Source: Bacteroidota bacterium
GTDB lineage: Bacteria > Bacteroidota > Bacteroidia > Flavobacteriales > Weeksellaceae
DNA: 64,000 nucleotides
Direction: 5' to 3'
Assembly (NCBI GenBank): GCA_023422635.1
Contig: JAFAGO010000004.1
Span: 1 to 64,000, forward strand
Shown here one piece after another: positions 8,463 to 17,255 of this stretch. The notes beneath the pieces were generated by a model that saw only the letters and a list, made by a program, of their open reading frames with translations, had not been told where the DNA came from and searched no databases. Positions within the stretch are counted from its first letter, which is position 1. Each line of letters starts with the position of its first letter. The position numbers and the translations under genes were made by a program.

Positions 8463-9308
8463 TTATTTTAATATTCCCCTAATTTTGTTTGCATTACGAA
8501 TTAATTCTTCCAAATACTCGTAGTTTTCCTTTTCTAAGGCAGATTTAAATTTTCTGAGCTGGCTGATGTGTTCGTTCAAAACATCTAAAACATTCTCTTT
8601 ATTTTGCCGAAAAATGGGGACCCACATTTCTGGATGAGATTTTGCTAAACGTACCGTGCTGGAGAATCCTGAACTGGCCAACTGAAAAATAGTATCCTCC
8701 TCTCGTTCTTTTTCTAAAACCGTATTTGCCAACGCATACGATGTTATGTGCGAGATATGAGAAATATAAGCGGTATGAATATCATGGTCTTGAGCATTCA
8801 TATCAATCAGGTGCATTTCTAAGTTTTGTGCAACTTTCTTTACCATTTCTAATGCATCGTCAGCGGATTGTTCCGGATTGCAAATTACGCCAGCTTTGCC
8901 TTTAAAACTTTCAGAGGTTGCAGATTCTGGACCAGAATTTTCTGTTCCCCACATCGGGTGAAAGGCAACGTAACGCTTTCTATTAGGATGTTCTTTTACA
9001 GCTTCGGTAATGCCAAATTTTGTAGATCCTACATCCATAACAGTTGTATTGTTCCCAATTTTATCAAGAATTGAAGGTAAAAGTTTGCGCGCGCCATCTA
9101 CTGGAATAGAAAGAATTAAAAGATCCGCTTCCTTAATTGCTTCTTCTAAAGTCGAAACTTTATCGATGATTCCCCGTTTTAATGCTGTTTGCAAATGCTC
9201 CTCGTTTTGATCAATGCCGAAAACCTCATTTGTGAGTTGTTGATCTTTGAGTTTAAGCGCCATTGAGCCTCCGATTAATCCGACTCCAATAATACCAATT
9301 TTTATCAT
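8463..9308 (-). CDS. tyrA: Prephenate dehydrogenase
   Basis: Oxidative decarboxylation of prephenate to 4-hydroxyphenylpyruvate with NAD(P)+, the committed step to tyrosine. The Rossmann motif IGVGLIGGSMALKL is at residues 5-18, with an acidic residue at the end of the second strand (IDQNEEH) favouring NAD+. The prephenate-site segment VAFHPMWGTENSGP and the helical dimer domain (HDIHTAYISHISHITSYAL) are present. At 281 residues there is no chorismate mutase or ACT domain, so no built-in feedback module. Control is more likely at the leader directly upstream, which carries a Tyr-rich ORF and a terminator. Confidence 0.93.
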   Translation of the reverse strand: MIKIGIIGVGLIGGSMALKLKDQQLTNEVFGIDQNEEHLQTALKRGIIDKVSTLEEAIKEADLLILSIPVDGARKLLPSILDKIGNNTTVMDVGSTKFGITEAVKEHPNRKRYVAFHPMWGTENSGPESATSESFKGKAGVICNPEQSADDALEMVKKVAQNLEMHLIDMNAQDHDIHTAYISHISHITSYALANTVLEKEREEDTIFQLASSGFSSTVRLAKSHPEMWVPIFRQNKENVLDVLNEHISQLRKFKSALEKENYEYLEELIRNANKIRGILK

Positions 9309-9318
9309 TTTTTATCAT

Positions 9319-9348
9319 TAAAAAAACCCCGCCTAAAAGGACGAGGTT
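9319..9348 (-). terminator. Attenuator-type terminator upstream of tyrA
   Basis: Minus-strand stem of nine pairs (AACCTCGTC with GGCGGGGTT, two or three G-T pairs) and loop CTTTTA, followed by seven or more T, ending about 10 bases before the tyrA ATG. The segment TCCTTTT (9335-9341) can instead pair with AAAAGGA (9377-9383) at the end of the leader ORF, an alternative antiterminator. Confidence 0.85.
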
Positions 9349-9372
9349 TGTTATACTGTAGCACAGAGATTC

Positions 9373-9429
9373 CTAATCCTTTTTCAGGGTTAATAATCCG
9401 TAATAATATGTGCTGATTGTTACTTTCAC
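9373..9429 (-). CDS. Putative tyrosine leader peptide controlling tyrA
   Basis: An 18-codon ORF from a GTG, MKVTISTYYYGLLTLKKD, with three consecutive Tyr codons (TAT TAT TAC at 9400-9408) and a TAG stop. It is followed by a terminator hairpin directly before tyrA. The last codons contain AAAAAGGA, complementary to the terminator's 5' side and loop. The Ser-Thr codons (AGCACA) can pair with TGTGCT at 9360-9365. This is the arrangement expected of translation-coupled attenuation: a ribosome stalled at Tyr codons leaves AAAAAGGA free to form the antiterminator, while one at the stop covers it. The start codon and promoter are less certain; a TATCTTCG near-consensus -7 box lies at 9434-9441. Confidence 0.75.
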   Translation of the reverse strand: MKVTISTYYYGLLTLKKD

Positions 9430-9480
9430 GGTACGAAGATAAACAATTTATTTTGTTCGTTTAATAATTTGATTCTGTTT

Positions 9481-9855
9481 TTATCGTATTTTTTTCAAAG
9501 TGTTAAAGGTAGCCGTTTCTTTACATTTGCTAAAGCTGACTTCATACTTTGGTGTTTTTTCTGGGTAGAGCAGGAGATAGTCCGGACAAGGTTTTTTTTG
9601 CGCATGACTTCGGTCAAAGTCAATACTTCCATTGGTGAGAATACTATCTTTCAAGAATTTTTCAGAAATTTTCAACTCTTGCATTTCTTTTTGAAAATCG
9701 CCAGTATACTGAAAATCTTTGCTTAAAGTTTCTGCTCGAACTCTACTATTTGGGAGATAACCACTGCAACTTACGCCTTTTTTATTCAAAATAAAGAACA
9801 CAATTACCAATCCTGGAACTAATCCAATAAAGAAAAATTTTAGTTTTCGAAGCAT
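9481..9855 (-). CDS. Small membrane-anchored protein, DUF4258-like, downstream of ald
   Basis: 124 residues with one N-terminal membrane helix (KFFFIGLVPGLVIVFFIL, residues 5-22) and an extracytoplasmic domain with cysteines at about residues 30, 90 and 111. The CSGYLPNSRVR segment after the helix and the overall layout recall the flavobacterial DUF4258 proteins usually placed after alanine dehydrogenase; this assignment is from memory of the family, not a search. Starts 3 bases after the ald stop, so it is certainly in the same transcript. Function unknown. Confidence 0.75.
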   Translation of the reverse strand: MLRKLKFFFIGLVPGLVIVFFILNKKGVSCSGYLPNSRVRAETLSKDFQYTGDFQKEMQELKISEKFLKDSILTNGSIDFDRSHAQKKPCPDYLLLYPEKTPKYEVSFSKCKETATFNTLKKIR

Positions 9856-9858
9856 GTT

Positions 9859-11049
9859 TTAGAAGATAAGTAGATTGATATCGTGGTAGGTTAAATCGAA
9901 ACGATCGCAAACTAATTTTTTGGTGTGTCGACCTTTATACATGTATAGGGAATCTTTCACTTCGTTTTTCTTCAAAATCATATTTTCAAAACCGCCTTCT
10001 TCATCATATCCTAAAATATAACTTAGGAAGAAATTTGAAATCGCCTTTGTGGTGGTACGCGGCATTTTTGATGTTAAATTGGGCAGACCACAGTGGATTA
10101 CGCCATGTTTAATAATGTAGGGATCTTCCATATTGGTAAGTTCGGAAGTTTCTACGGCTTTTCCATTATCAATCGTAATATCAATAATAACGCTCCCTTT
10201 TTTCATTTTGGTTACCATTTCTTCGGTAACAATTGGCGTCATATTCAATCGAGGAAGTGCTGCAATTACAACATCAGCACGGCGTAAACTTTTGGTAAGT
10301 TCTTTAGGATCGATAATTGAAGTGGGAACTCGGCCATCAATCATTGTATGCAAACGGCGAAGTTTCGAAAGCGAATTATCAAAAACTTTTACACTTGCAC
10401 CCAAACCAATGGCGGCTTTTGTTGCAAATTCGCCAACGATTCCGGCACCAATAATTAGAACTTCTGTTGGCCGAACGCCCGTTATTCCACCCAACATTAA
10501 TCCGTTGGATAATGCTAATAATTCAGAAGAATAAAGTATGGAAATGCTACCTGCAATTTCGCCGATAAGTCGTACCAAAGCAAGTTGCTTATATTCATCT
10601 ACAATAAATTCAAAAGCAATGGCATTCACCTTTTTAGAGGCCAGTTTTAAGAAATATTCTTTATCTCTTAAGTTAATTTGTAGCGCTGAAACCAAATAGC
10701 TGCACGGCCTTAAATAATCGATTTCCTCTTCTGTTGGTGGATTAATTTTTAAAACCAAATCTCGACCAAAGGCTTCGGATGCAGATTGAACAATTACTGC
10801 GCCTGCTTCCGAATATTGCATGTCGGTAAAAAATGAACCTTCACCCGCGCCGGATTGCACGTAAATTTCATGGCCGTGATCGGAAAGTACTTGTACCGCA
10901 TCTGGCGTTATGCACGTTCGTCGCTCGTTCAAGCATGTTTCTTTGGGAATACCGATTGTAAATTTTTCCCCTTTTTTTACCACTTCAAGTTTTTCTTCTT
11001 GCGGCATTAATTCGGCTTCTGAAAAAGGTGTAAAGATATGGCTGCTCAT
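9859..11049 (-). CDS. ald: Alanine dehydrogenase
   Basis: NAD-dependent interconversion of L-alanine and pyruvate plus ammonia. The 396-residue protein shows the AlaDH/PNT N-terminal motif IGIPKETCLNERR (about residues 33-45), the GVRPTEVLIIGAGIVGEFATKAAIGLGA nucleotide-binding fold near the middle, and the conserved C-terminal PNLTSKMPRTTTKAISN. It has an N-terminal extension of about 30 residues compared with Bacillus Ald, as is usual for flavobacterial members. The related NAD(P) transhydrogenase alpha chain is the alternative, but no beta-subunit gene is adjacent. First gene of a two-gene operon with the small membrane protein. Confidence 0.87.
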   Translation of the reverse strand: MSSHIFTPFSEAELMPQEEKLEVVKKGEKFTIGIPKETCLNERRTCITPDAVQVLSDHGHEIYVQSGAGEGSFFTDMQYSEAGAVIVQSASEAFGRDLVLKINPPTEEEIDYLRPCSYLVSALQINLRDKEYFLKLASKKVNAIAFEFIVDEYKQLALVRLIGEIAGSISILYSSELLALSNGLMLGGITGVRPTEVLIIGAGIVGEFATKAAIGLGASVKVFDNSLSKLRRLHTMIDGRVPTSIIDPKELTKSLRRADVVIAALPRLNMTPIVTEEMVTKMKKGSVIIDITIDNGKAVETSELTNMEDPYIIKHGVIHCGLPNLTSKMPRTTTKAISNFFLSYILGYDEEGGFENMILKKNEVKDSLYMYKGRHTKKLVCDRFDLTYHDINLLIF

Positions 11050-11081
11050 ACTTTGGTGAAGATTTAAAAATCAATGAAATG

Positions 11082-11089
11082 CAAAGATA
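11082..11089 (-). promoter_or_regulatory. -7 box of ald
   Basis: TATCTTTG on the minus strand, 32 bases before the ald ATG. Confidence 0.55.
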
Positions 11090-11115
11090 AGCAATCGTAA
11101 GGAATGATGTTGCAT

Positions 11116-11520
11116 TTAATGAAAAGTCACAATACGGCTTTCTCCGTTGTTTTCGATGGTGATTTCGTGAAAGGCTTCTTCTAATTCATTTTGGAAAATT
11201 TCTGGCCATTCAATAATACAGAACTGCGCTTGATCCAAATATTCATCAATTCCAATATCGTACACTTCCTCGCTATTTTTCAAACGGTAAAGATCGAAAT
11301 GGAAAATCTTGCCTTCGGGCGTATGATATTCATTTACAATTGAATATGTGGGCGAAGTAACAACATCGTCGCTTTTAAACTTTTTAATCAAAAATTGAGT
11401 GAAGGTTGTTTTTCCTGCACCCAAATTTCCTTTTAATAAAAGGATTTTATGCTGCAATTTCGGGAAAATTTCATCGGCTATTGATTGCCACTCTTCAATG
11501 GTATTGATTTCTTTTTTCAT
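11116..11520 (-). CDS. tsaE: tRNA threonylcarbamoyladenosine synthesis ATPase TsaE
   Basis: P-loop ATPase that works with TsaB and TsaD to make t6A37 in ANN-decoding tRNAs; cytosolic and usually essential. A 134-residue protein with Walker A LKGNLGAGKTTF (residues 29-40), the TSPTYSIVNEY switch segment, and HFDLYRLKNSEEVYDIGIDEYL followed by CIIEWPE, all typical. Monocistronic, downstream of the thioredoxin gene's terminator. Confidence 0.93.
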   Translation of the reverse strand: MKKEINTIEEWQSIADEIFPKLQHKILLLKGNLGAGKTTFTQFLIKKFKSDDVVTSPTYSIVNEYHTPEGKIFHFDLYRLKNSEEVYDIGIDEYLDQAQFCIIEWPEIFQNELEEAFHEITIENNGESRIVTFH

Positions 11521-11561
11521 TGTAAAAACTATGCATGCAAATGTAGAACTTGAATGAGGAA

Positions 11562-11592
11562 TAAAAAAATCCGGAATTCAATTTTCCGGATT
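11562..11592 (-). terminator. Intrinsic terminator after the secreted thioredoxin gene
   Basis: Stem AATCCGGAA / TTCCGGATT with a 7-base loop; the T run lies on the minus-strand side. Confidence 0.85.
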
Positions 11593-11621
11593 TCTGCTTT
11601 ATTGCACTTTTTTGGTTGGCG

Positions 11622-12155
11622 TTATTCTTTAATTTTCGATTTGAATTTTTTCTGATAGGCGTCCCAAGTATCTCTTGTTTTAATTCTCTTGTATTCGTTT
11701 GTGGCAATTAAACTTAAATAAGGTTCAATTTCTTTTGCACTTAAAAGTCCGTTGAGAATGGTGATTGGTTTTGTGTTTTCATCTAAAAATACAATTGTGG
11801 GTATTGCAGAAACATTCATGTATTTTGTGAATTCATGCATTGAATTTTTCTTCTTTCCAGAAATAAATCCTGGATTAGAGAAGTTTTTTCCGAAGATGGA
11901 GAATGCTTCATTTCCCTCGGAATTGAATTTTACAGGATAGTAATCCTTGTTAAGTTGCTCCGAAATAATGTGATGACTGTAGGTATGCTTATCCATTATT
12001 TTACAGGGTTCGCACCAATCCGCGTAAAAATCGATCAGAATTTTTTTGGGTACTTTCTTTTGGGCTTCCAACGCTTGCGATAACGTCATCCATTTAACTT
12101 GTGCATGCATTGTGAGCGCGATAAGTCCGAAAAATACGGCCAAAATTCTTTTCAT
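11622..12155 (-). CDS. Secreted thioredoxin-fold protein
   Basis: 177 residues with a Sec signal peptide (MKRILAVFFGLIALTMHAQ) and a thioredoxin domain whose active site is WCEPC (about residues 47-51) preceded by IDFYAD. The cis-Pro loop appears as SAIPTIVFLDENTK. Periplasmic; likely a disulfide reductant or oxidase for envelope proteins. Glutamate between the two cysteines is less usual than GP and may shift redox potential. Monocistronic with its own terminator. Confidence 0.87.
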   Translation of the reverse strand: MKRILAVFFGLIALTMHAQVKWMTLSQALEAQKKVPKKILIDFYADWCEPCKIMDKHTYSHHIISEQLNKDYYPVKFNSEGNEAFSIFGKNFSNPGFISGKKKNSMHEFTKYMNVSAIPTIVFLDENTKPITILNGLLSAKEIEPYLSLIATNEYKRIKTRDTWDAYQKKFKSKIKE

Positions 12156-12305
12156 ATTTTACTTTTTACTATAATGTAAACAATTTCAATCATTAAAAAA
12201 CAATCAAAATACGTTGATATTCTCGTTATTTTAACAGATTTTTTAACTCTGCAACAACATCAAAATCAATACCAATACATTTCATTGTAATGCGAAAAGG
12301 ATCTT

Positions 12306-13949
12306 TTAAGAATTTAAATTTTTTAATTCTCTTGGACGAATAATTAAGCGATCGTAGATGGTAAGCGTTATTACGGAAAAAATACCAATTCCAAATACAA
12401 CGTACCAAATTTTGTTAGGTTGGTAGGTGTTCCATAAATAATCCACCAATTCCCAATGCGACATTCCTAGTTTTTGTTCTGCTAAAGCATAATATTCGTT
12501 TTTAGAGAATGGCAAATGCACTTGAGAAACGTCGGCTCCCATTTTTGCAGCATATTCCGTGAACGCATTTCCTACAGATTCCCAATTCGTGATGTCTTTT
12601 TTTAGTTGAAACTTGGCCTCAAAATCAGAGATGGGCATATTAAGCGCTTTAGAACCTTGCTCGATAAATTGTTCCTTCGAAACTACTTCTGGCATTGCAA
12701 TTTTTCTTGCCGACATTTCCTTTTGTAAAAGTGAAAGTTTATCCGACCAAGCTTGGTACAAATCTCCCGCGATAAATCCTGTAAGAAAATTTCCTGCGGC
12801 AACGGGCAAAAAGTAGGTTCCTTGATACAAACCTTCTTTTCCTTTTGGAGTAATTAATGCGATGAAAGAGGATACGGTTGGACTCGACATCATTTCACCG
12901 ATTGCGAAAATTACCGTTCCCAAAATGGTAAACCATACATTATCGGTGTAGAACGTTAATCCAACGCCTATTGATGCTACAATAGCTCCACGAATTACCG
13001 CATTGATGTGTCTCATTTTGGTAACAAAATACGAGATGAAAATTTGTAAGAAAATAATCATTAAAGCATCTAAATTCGAGAACCATTCTGGTTTAATTTG
13101 TCCGTCTAATGAAAGTGCTTTTCCTACGACAGGTATATTTTCGTTCAACCAATTGCTAATCGAACTGGAATCTACCCAATCTTCAATAAAATTTGGTAAA
13201 GTATAAAATAACTGGTTGAACATCGTCCAGAAACAAATCATCAAAACTAAAAGAATGCTCAATCGAACATCTTTTAATGCTTCGAAAATTCCTTTTAAAG
13301 AATCGCCGATGGCTTTACCGATAGAATCTTTCGGTTTCTCAACCTTTGGCTCTTTGTAGAACAGCAACACAATAATTAGATTGATGGCAATAACGACTGC
13401 AGCTTGAATAAAAATGATTTTCCAACCGAATTCACTTCTTAAAACTGAAGAGGTTGCTGGACCGATAAATCCACCGATGTTCACCATCATATAGAAAATT
13501 CCAAAACCAAGTGTTCCTGTTGATTCGTCGGTATTTCTCGCTACAATTGCAGATGCGACGGGTTTAAAAAATGCGGCGCCCATTGCTACGAGTAAAAAAG
13601 CCATATACATACTCCAATACGTATTAACTTCGCCCATTAAGTAATAGCCAGCAATCATTACGATATATGCTAAAACAAGGGAGATTTTGTAACCAATGCG
13701 ATCGGCAATTACACCAAAAAATACAGGCAACAAATACAGAATTGCCGTTACATTACCCATGATGCTTCCCTTTTGGATGTGGTTGAATCCCAGCGCTCCT
13801 TCATCTGTTGAACCAACAAGATAAAGTCCAAATAAGGTAAAAATTCCATACCAAGCCCAACGTTCGAAAAGTTCCATTGTGCTGGCAATCCAAAAATTTT
13901 TATTCATGGATTTAATGGTCTCAAAGAATGATTTTTTGTTTTCAGACAT
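12306..13949 (-). CDS. POT-family peptide:H+ symporter, copy 1
   Basis: Proton-coupled oligopeptide transporter (PTR2/POT, major facilitator superfamily). 547 residues, with the N-terminal MELFERWAWYGIFTLFGLYL motif, a Gly-rich FKPVASAIVARN region and the FYMMVNIGGFIGP signature of helix 5. Compared with the next two copies it has a roughly 100-residue hydrophilic insertion between the late helices (about residues 390-490). The ExxERFxYY proton-coupling motif is altered (ELFERWAWY). It follows copy 2 by 6 bases and is in the same operon. Substrate may differ from di-/tripeptides. Confidence 0.88.
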   Translation of the reverse strand: MSENKKSFFETIKSMNKNFWIASTMELFERWAWYGIFTLFGLYLVGSTDEGALGFNHIQKGSIMGNVTAILYLLPVFFGVIADRIGYKISLVLAYIVMIAGYYLMGEVNTYWSMYMAFLLVAMGAAFFKPVASAIVARNTDESTGTLGFGIFYMMVNIGGFIGPATSSVLRSEFGWKIIFIQAAVVIAINLIIVLLFYKEPKVEKPKDSIGKAIGDSLKGIFEALKDVRLSILLVLMICFWTMFNQLFYTLPNFIEDWVDSSSISNWLNENIPVVGKALSLDGQIKPEWFSNLDALMIIFLQIFISYFVTKMRHINAVIRGAIVASIGVGLTFYTDNVWFTILGTVIFAIGEMMSSPTVSSFIALITPKGKEGLYQGTYFLPVAAGNFLTGFIAGDLYQAWSDKLSLLQKEMSARKIAMPEVVSKEQFIEQGSKALNMPISDFEAKFQLKKDITNWESVGNAFTEYAAKMGADVSQVHLPFSKNEYYALAEQKLGMSHWELVDYLWNTYQPNKIWYVVFGIGIFSVITLTIYDRLIIRPRELKNLNS

Positions 13950-13955
13950 CGTTTT

Positions 13956-15473
13956 TTATTTTACTTCTTGCATTAGTTTTTTAACGAAAGGGGAAATGAT
14001 GATCAATACAATTCCGGCAATTAAAGCATACACGCCTAGCATTTTATAGCCTTCAGTGTAAGAAAGTAGCGTTTGGGTAGCTGTCGCATTTTCATCTGTT
14101 TCGGCCAATCCTGCACCAATAAGTCCTGCAACATACTGTCCGTAAGCAGACGCTAAAAACCACATTCCCATCATAATTCCTTGCAATTTTGCTGGTGAAA
14201 GTTTAGTCATAATTGAAAGTCCAATTGGGGAAAGGCAAAGTTCTCCGAAGGTAATGACCAATAGCGCAATAGTGAATATGTTTAATGAAGTGATTCCGTT
14301 TGCAGCAGCAAAAAATTTAGTTGCAAAAAGCACGTAATAACCGATACCAAGAAAAATAAAACCTAAACCAAATTTAATAATCGTATTGGGTTCAATTTTT
14401 CTTTTCCCCAACCAAAGCCAAAATAATCCGAGAAGTGGTGCCAATGCAATAATGAAAAATGCACCCGCAGAATTATTGATTCCATTAGGATCTGCTTTAA
14501 AAAATAGCAACTGATCGTTAAGGTTTTTAGCCGCAAAGATGCTCAATGATCCACCGCTTTGCTCGTAAATTCCCCAGAATAGGATTGAAAACAAGATGAA
14601 GATTAAAGCTGCAATAAGTTTTTTACGTTCAGCGAGTGTAACTTTACTCATTTCATAGAATAAATAAATGAGCACTAACGGCCCGATGGTGTACATGAAA
14701 TAATCGGTATACTGCGTTTTTGAAACCATAATTTGAATAATCGGTATCAATAGTAAAGTTCCTGCATATACTGCATATTCAACCCATTTGGGTAGCTCTT
14801 TTGCTTTTACAATTGCTTCTGGATGCCCTGGTTTTAAACCAATTGGTCCTAAATGACGTTGTGTAAAGTGGAAATTGATTAAACTTACAATCATTCCAAC
14901 CGCTGCTAATCCGAAGGCAACATTCCATCGGTGAGCTTCATCGATATACGATGAGAACATAAATCCTTTACCAATCGCTACACAGATGTAGCCACCAAGG
15001 AACGCTCCCAAATTAATCCCTGCATAAAAGAGAGAAAATCCAGCGTCTGTTCTATGATCGCCTTCTTTGTACAATTCACCAACCATAGTAGAAATATTGG
15101 GTTTGAAAAATCCTGTACCAATAATGATAAATGCAAGACCTAGGAAAAAATGAACATGAGGATCTAAAGCCAAAAGCACACTACCGACAATCATGAGAAG
15201 TCCGCCCCAAAAAAGAGATTTTCTAAATCCAAGAATTTTATCTGCGAAAAGTCCGCCCACAAAGGTAAAAGCATATACAAATGCTTGTGTGGCGCCATAT
15301 TGTAAATTGGCTTCTTTTTCGGCAAAATTCAATTGGTGAATCATAAAAAATACCAACATTCCACGCATTCCGTAGAAGCAGAAACGTTCCCACATTTCGG
15401 AGAAAAAAAGTGACCAGATTTGTTTGGGGTATTTGCCTTTGAAATTTTGTATTTCAGCTAGAGTTTGGCTCAT
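13956..15473 (-). CDS. POT-family peptide:H+ symporter, copy 2
   Basis: 505-residue POT transporter with EMWERFCFYGMRGMLVFFM (helix 1, ExxERFxYY class), the FFKPNISTMVGELY loop and the FSLFYAGINLGAFLGGYIC signature on helix 5. Twelve to fourteen membrane helices are expected. First gene of a two-gene operon with copy 1 (6-base gap) and separated from copy 3 by a terminator. Imports di-/tripeptides with protons, by family. Confidence 0.9.
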   Translation of the reverse strand: MSQTLAEIQNFKGKYPKQIWSLFFSEMWERFCFYGMRGMLVFFMIHQLNFAEKEANLQYGATQAFVYAFTFVGGLFADKILGFRKSLFWGGLLMIVGSVLLALDPHVHFFLGLAFIIIGTGFFKPNISTMVGELYKEGDHRTDAGFSLFYAGINLGAFLGGYICVAIGKGFMFSSYIDEAHRWNVAFGLAAVGMIVSLINFHFTQRHLGPIGLKPGHPEAIVKAKELPKWVEYAVYAGTLLLIPIIQIMVSKTQYTDYFMYTIGPLVLIYLFYEMSKVTLAERKKLIAALIFILFSILFWGIYEQSGGSLSIFAAKNLNDQLLFFKADPNGINNSAGAFFIIALAPLLGLFWLWLGKRKIEPNTIIKFGLGFIFLGIGYYVLFATKFFAAANGITSLNIFTIALLVITFGELCLSPIGLSIMTKLSPAKLQGIMMGMWFLASAYGQYVAGLIGAGLAETDENATATQTLLSYTEGYKMLGVYALIAGIVLIIISPFVKKLMQEVK

Positions 15474-15501
15474 GATAAATATTTAGAAAGGGCGAATTTA
15501 T

Positions 15502-15530
15502 AAAAAAAACCTCTGATAAAATCAGAGGTT
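15502..15530 (-). terminator. Intrinsic terminator after POT copy 3
   Basis: Perfect 10-pair stem AACCTCTGAT / ATCAGAGGTT, 3-base loop, followed on the minus strand by eight T. Confidence 0.9.
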
Positions 15531-15553
15531 TCACAATTTATTTAAAGATGCAA

Positions 15554-17065
15554 CTATTTAATACCGTGCATTTTCTTTTCTAACCAACGACTCATTGCAA
15601 ACAGTATCACTGCTGCCACACCACACATTACAACAAACACGATGAAGAAATCAAAAAGGTTAGTAATTTGAAATCCAAGTATTTGAGTTGTTTTTGCGGC
15701 TTCTCCGTTTTCTCCACCACCAGGAATTAATGCTGAAAGTGTACCGGCAAATTTATTCGCAGCTGCATTCGCTAAAAACCATGTTCCCATTAATAAAGAT
15801 GAGAAACGTGCAGGCGAAAGTTTAGAAACCATCGACAATCCAATTGGAGAAAGACAAAGTTCACCCATTGTATGGATGCAATACAAGCCGATTAACCAAA
15901 ACATCGATACCTTGTCCATCATTCCTAATCCGTAAACAGCGTAGGCAATAACCGCGTAACCAAATGAAATTAAAGCAAGACCAATCGCCATTTTTTTCGG
16001 TGAAGAAGGCTCTTTTCCTCTATTTCCCAAACGAAGCCAAATCGATGAAAAAAGCGGAGCCAACATCAAGATTGCCAATGCATTTACAGACTGAAAATAA
16101 CTTGCGGGCATTTCCCAACCAAAGATATGTCGGTCCGTTTGGCGATCTGCAAAGATGGTTAATGATGCTCCGGCTTGTTCGAAAGCTCCCCAAAAGAAAA
16201 TTACAAAAAATGCTAAAAGAAAGATAACGATGATTCTATCTTTTTCATTCTTGGTTAAACTTTTATCGGTTAAAACAATAAGTGGCATTACAATCATTGC
16301 ACCGTAAATCAAATATCCAATAACGTCCCAATCACTATTGAACATTGTTTTGAAATTCATCAAGAAGAAAATTAGCGCGATCGATCCTAAAACCATACCG
16401 TACTGTGCGATTCCGAATTTTGCTGTTGGCATCCCGATCGGTTTGTGATCAGCGTCCACCAAAACTTTATTTTTCTGAAGAATAAATGTTGCAAGACCAA
16501 TAAGCATCCCAATTCCTGCCGCTAAAAAGCCCCATTTGAAATCAACTTTTTCGGCTAATGTTCCACAAATCAATGGCGACATAAACGCTCCCAAATTAAT
16601 TCCCATGTAGAAAATAGTGAACGCCGAATCAACTCTACGATCGCCTTGAGGATAAAGTTGACCAACCATTGTGGAGATATTCGGTTTGAAAAATCCATTT
16701 CCGATAATCAACATCGTAAGTCCCATCCACATTAACGTAATTGCGCTTCCGCCCGTGGTTGATGCACTGAAAAATAAAATAAATTGGCCAATTGCCATTA
16801 GAAGTCCACCAATTTCAATACTTCTTCTGTTTCCTAAGAAACGATCTGCAAGATATCCTCCTAATAGTGGTGTAAGGTAAACCAAACCGGTATAACTACC
16901 GTAAATTTCGGATGCCTCCGCATCGCCCATAAACAGCATTTTTGTCATGTATAAAACAAAAATTGCTCTCATGCCATAGTAGGAAAATCGTTCCCACATT
17001 TCGGTCATAAAGAGCAAGTATAATCCTTTAGGATGTCCTTTTGTTGGTTGTTGTACTGTATCCAT
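15554..17065 (-). CDS. POT-family peptide:H+ symporter, copy 3
   Basis: 503-residue POT transporter. Helix 1 has EMWERFSYYGMRAIFVLYM, a perfect ExxERFxYY motif, and helix 5 the FTIFYMGINLGAFMSP signature. The C-terminal helices carry GELCLSPIGLSMVSKLSP and FSSLLMGTWFLANA, shared with copies 2 and 4. Monocistronic, with its own -7 box and terminator. This is the copy closest to the canonical family. Confidence 0.92.
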   Translation of the reverse strand: MDTVQQPTKGHPKGLYLLFMTEMWERFSYYGMRAIFVLYMTKMLFMGDAEASEIYGSYTGLVYLTPLLGGYLADRFLGNRRSIEIGGLLMAIGQFILFFSASTTGGSAITLMWMGLTMLIIGNGFFKPNISTMVGQLYPQGDRRVDSAFTIFYMGINLGAFMSPLICGTLAEKVDFKWGFLAAGIGMLIGLATFILQKNKVLVDADHKPIGMPTAKFGIAQYGMVLGSIALIFFLMNFKTMFNSDWDVIGYLIYGAMIVMPLIVLTDKSLTKNEKDRIIVIFLLAFFVIFFWGAFEQAGASLTIFADRQTDRHIFGWEMPASYFQSVNALAILMLAPLFSSIWLRLGNRGKEPSSPKKMAIGLALISFGYAVIAYAVYGLGMMDKVSMFWLIGLYCIHTMGELCLSPIGLSMVSKLSPARFSSLLMGTWFLANAAANKFAGTLSALIPGGGENGEAAKTTQILGFQITNLFDFFIVFVVMCGVAAVILFAMSRWLEKKMHGIK

Positions 17066-17094
17066 ATAGTTTGTTAAGTTTTTTTTAAGACTGA

Positions 17095-17102
17095 CAAATA
17101 TA
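17095..17102 (-). promoter_or_regulatory. -7 box of POT copy 3
   Basis: TATATTTG on the minus strand, 29 bases before the ATG. Confidence 0.55.
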
Positions 17103-17200
17103 GTTTTTTTTGTTTTTTAGACCATCATTTTGATGGTAAAACCCTATTGATTGTAACGGATTTCACTTATTTTTGTTATTCTATTTAAAAATTGGAACCA

Positions 17201-17230
17201 AAAAAAAGCCGCCTCAAGTGTGAGACGGCT
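17201..17230 (-). terminator. Intrinsic terminator after POT copy 4
   Basis: AGCCGCCTCA / TGAGACGGCT stem with one mismatch, 4-base loop, and a T run on the minus-strand side. Confidence 0.85.
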
Positions 17231-17255
17231 TCTTTTTAATTTCAGTTTTTAATTT

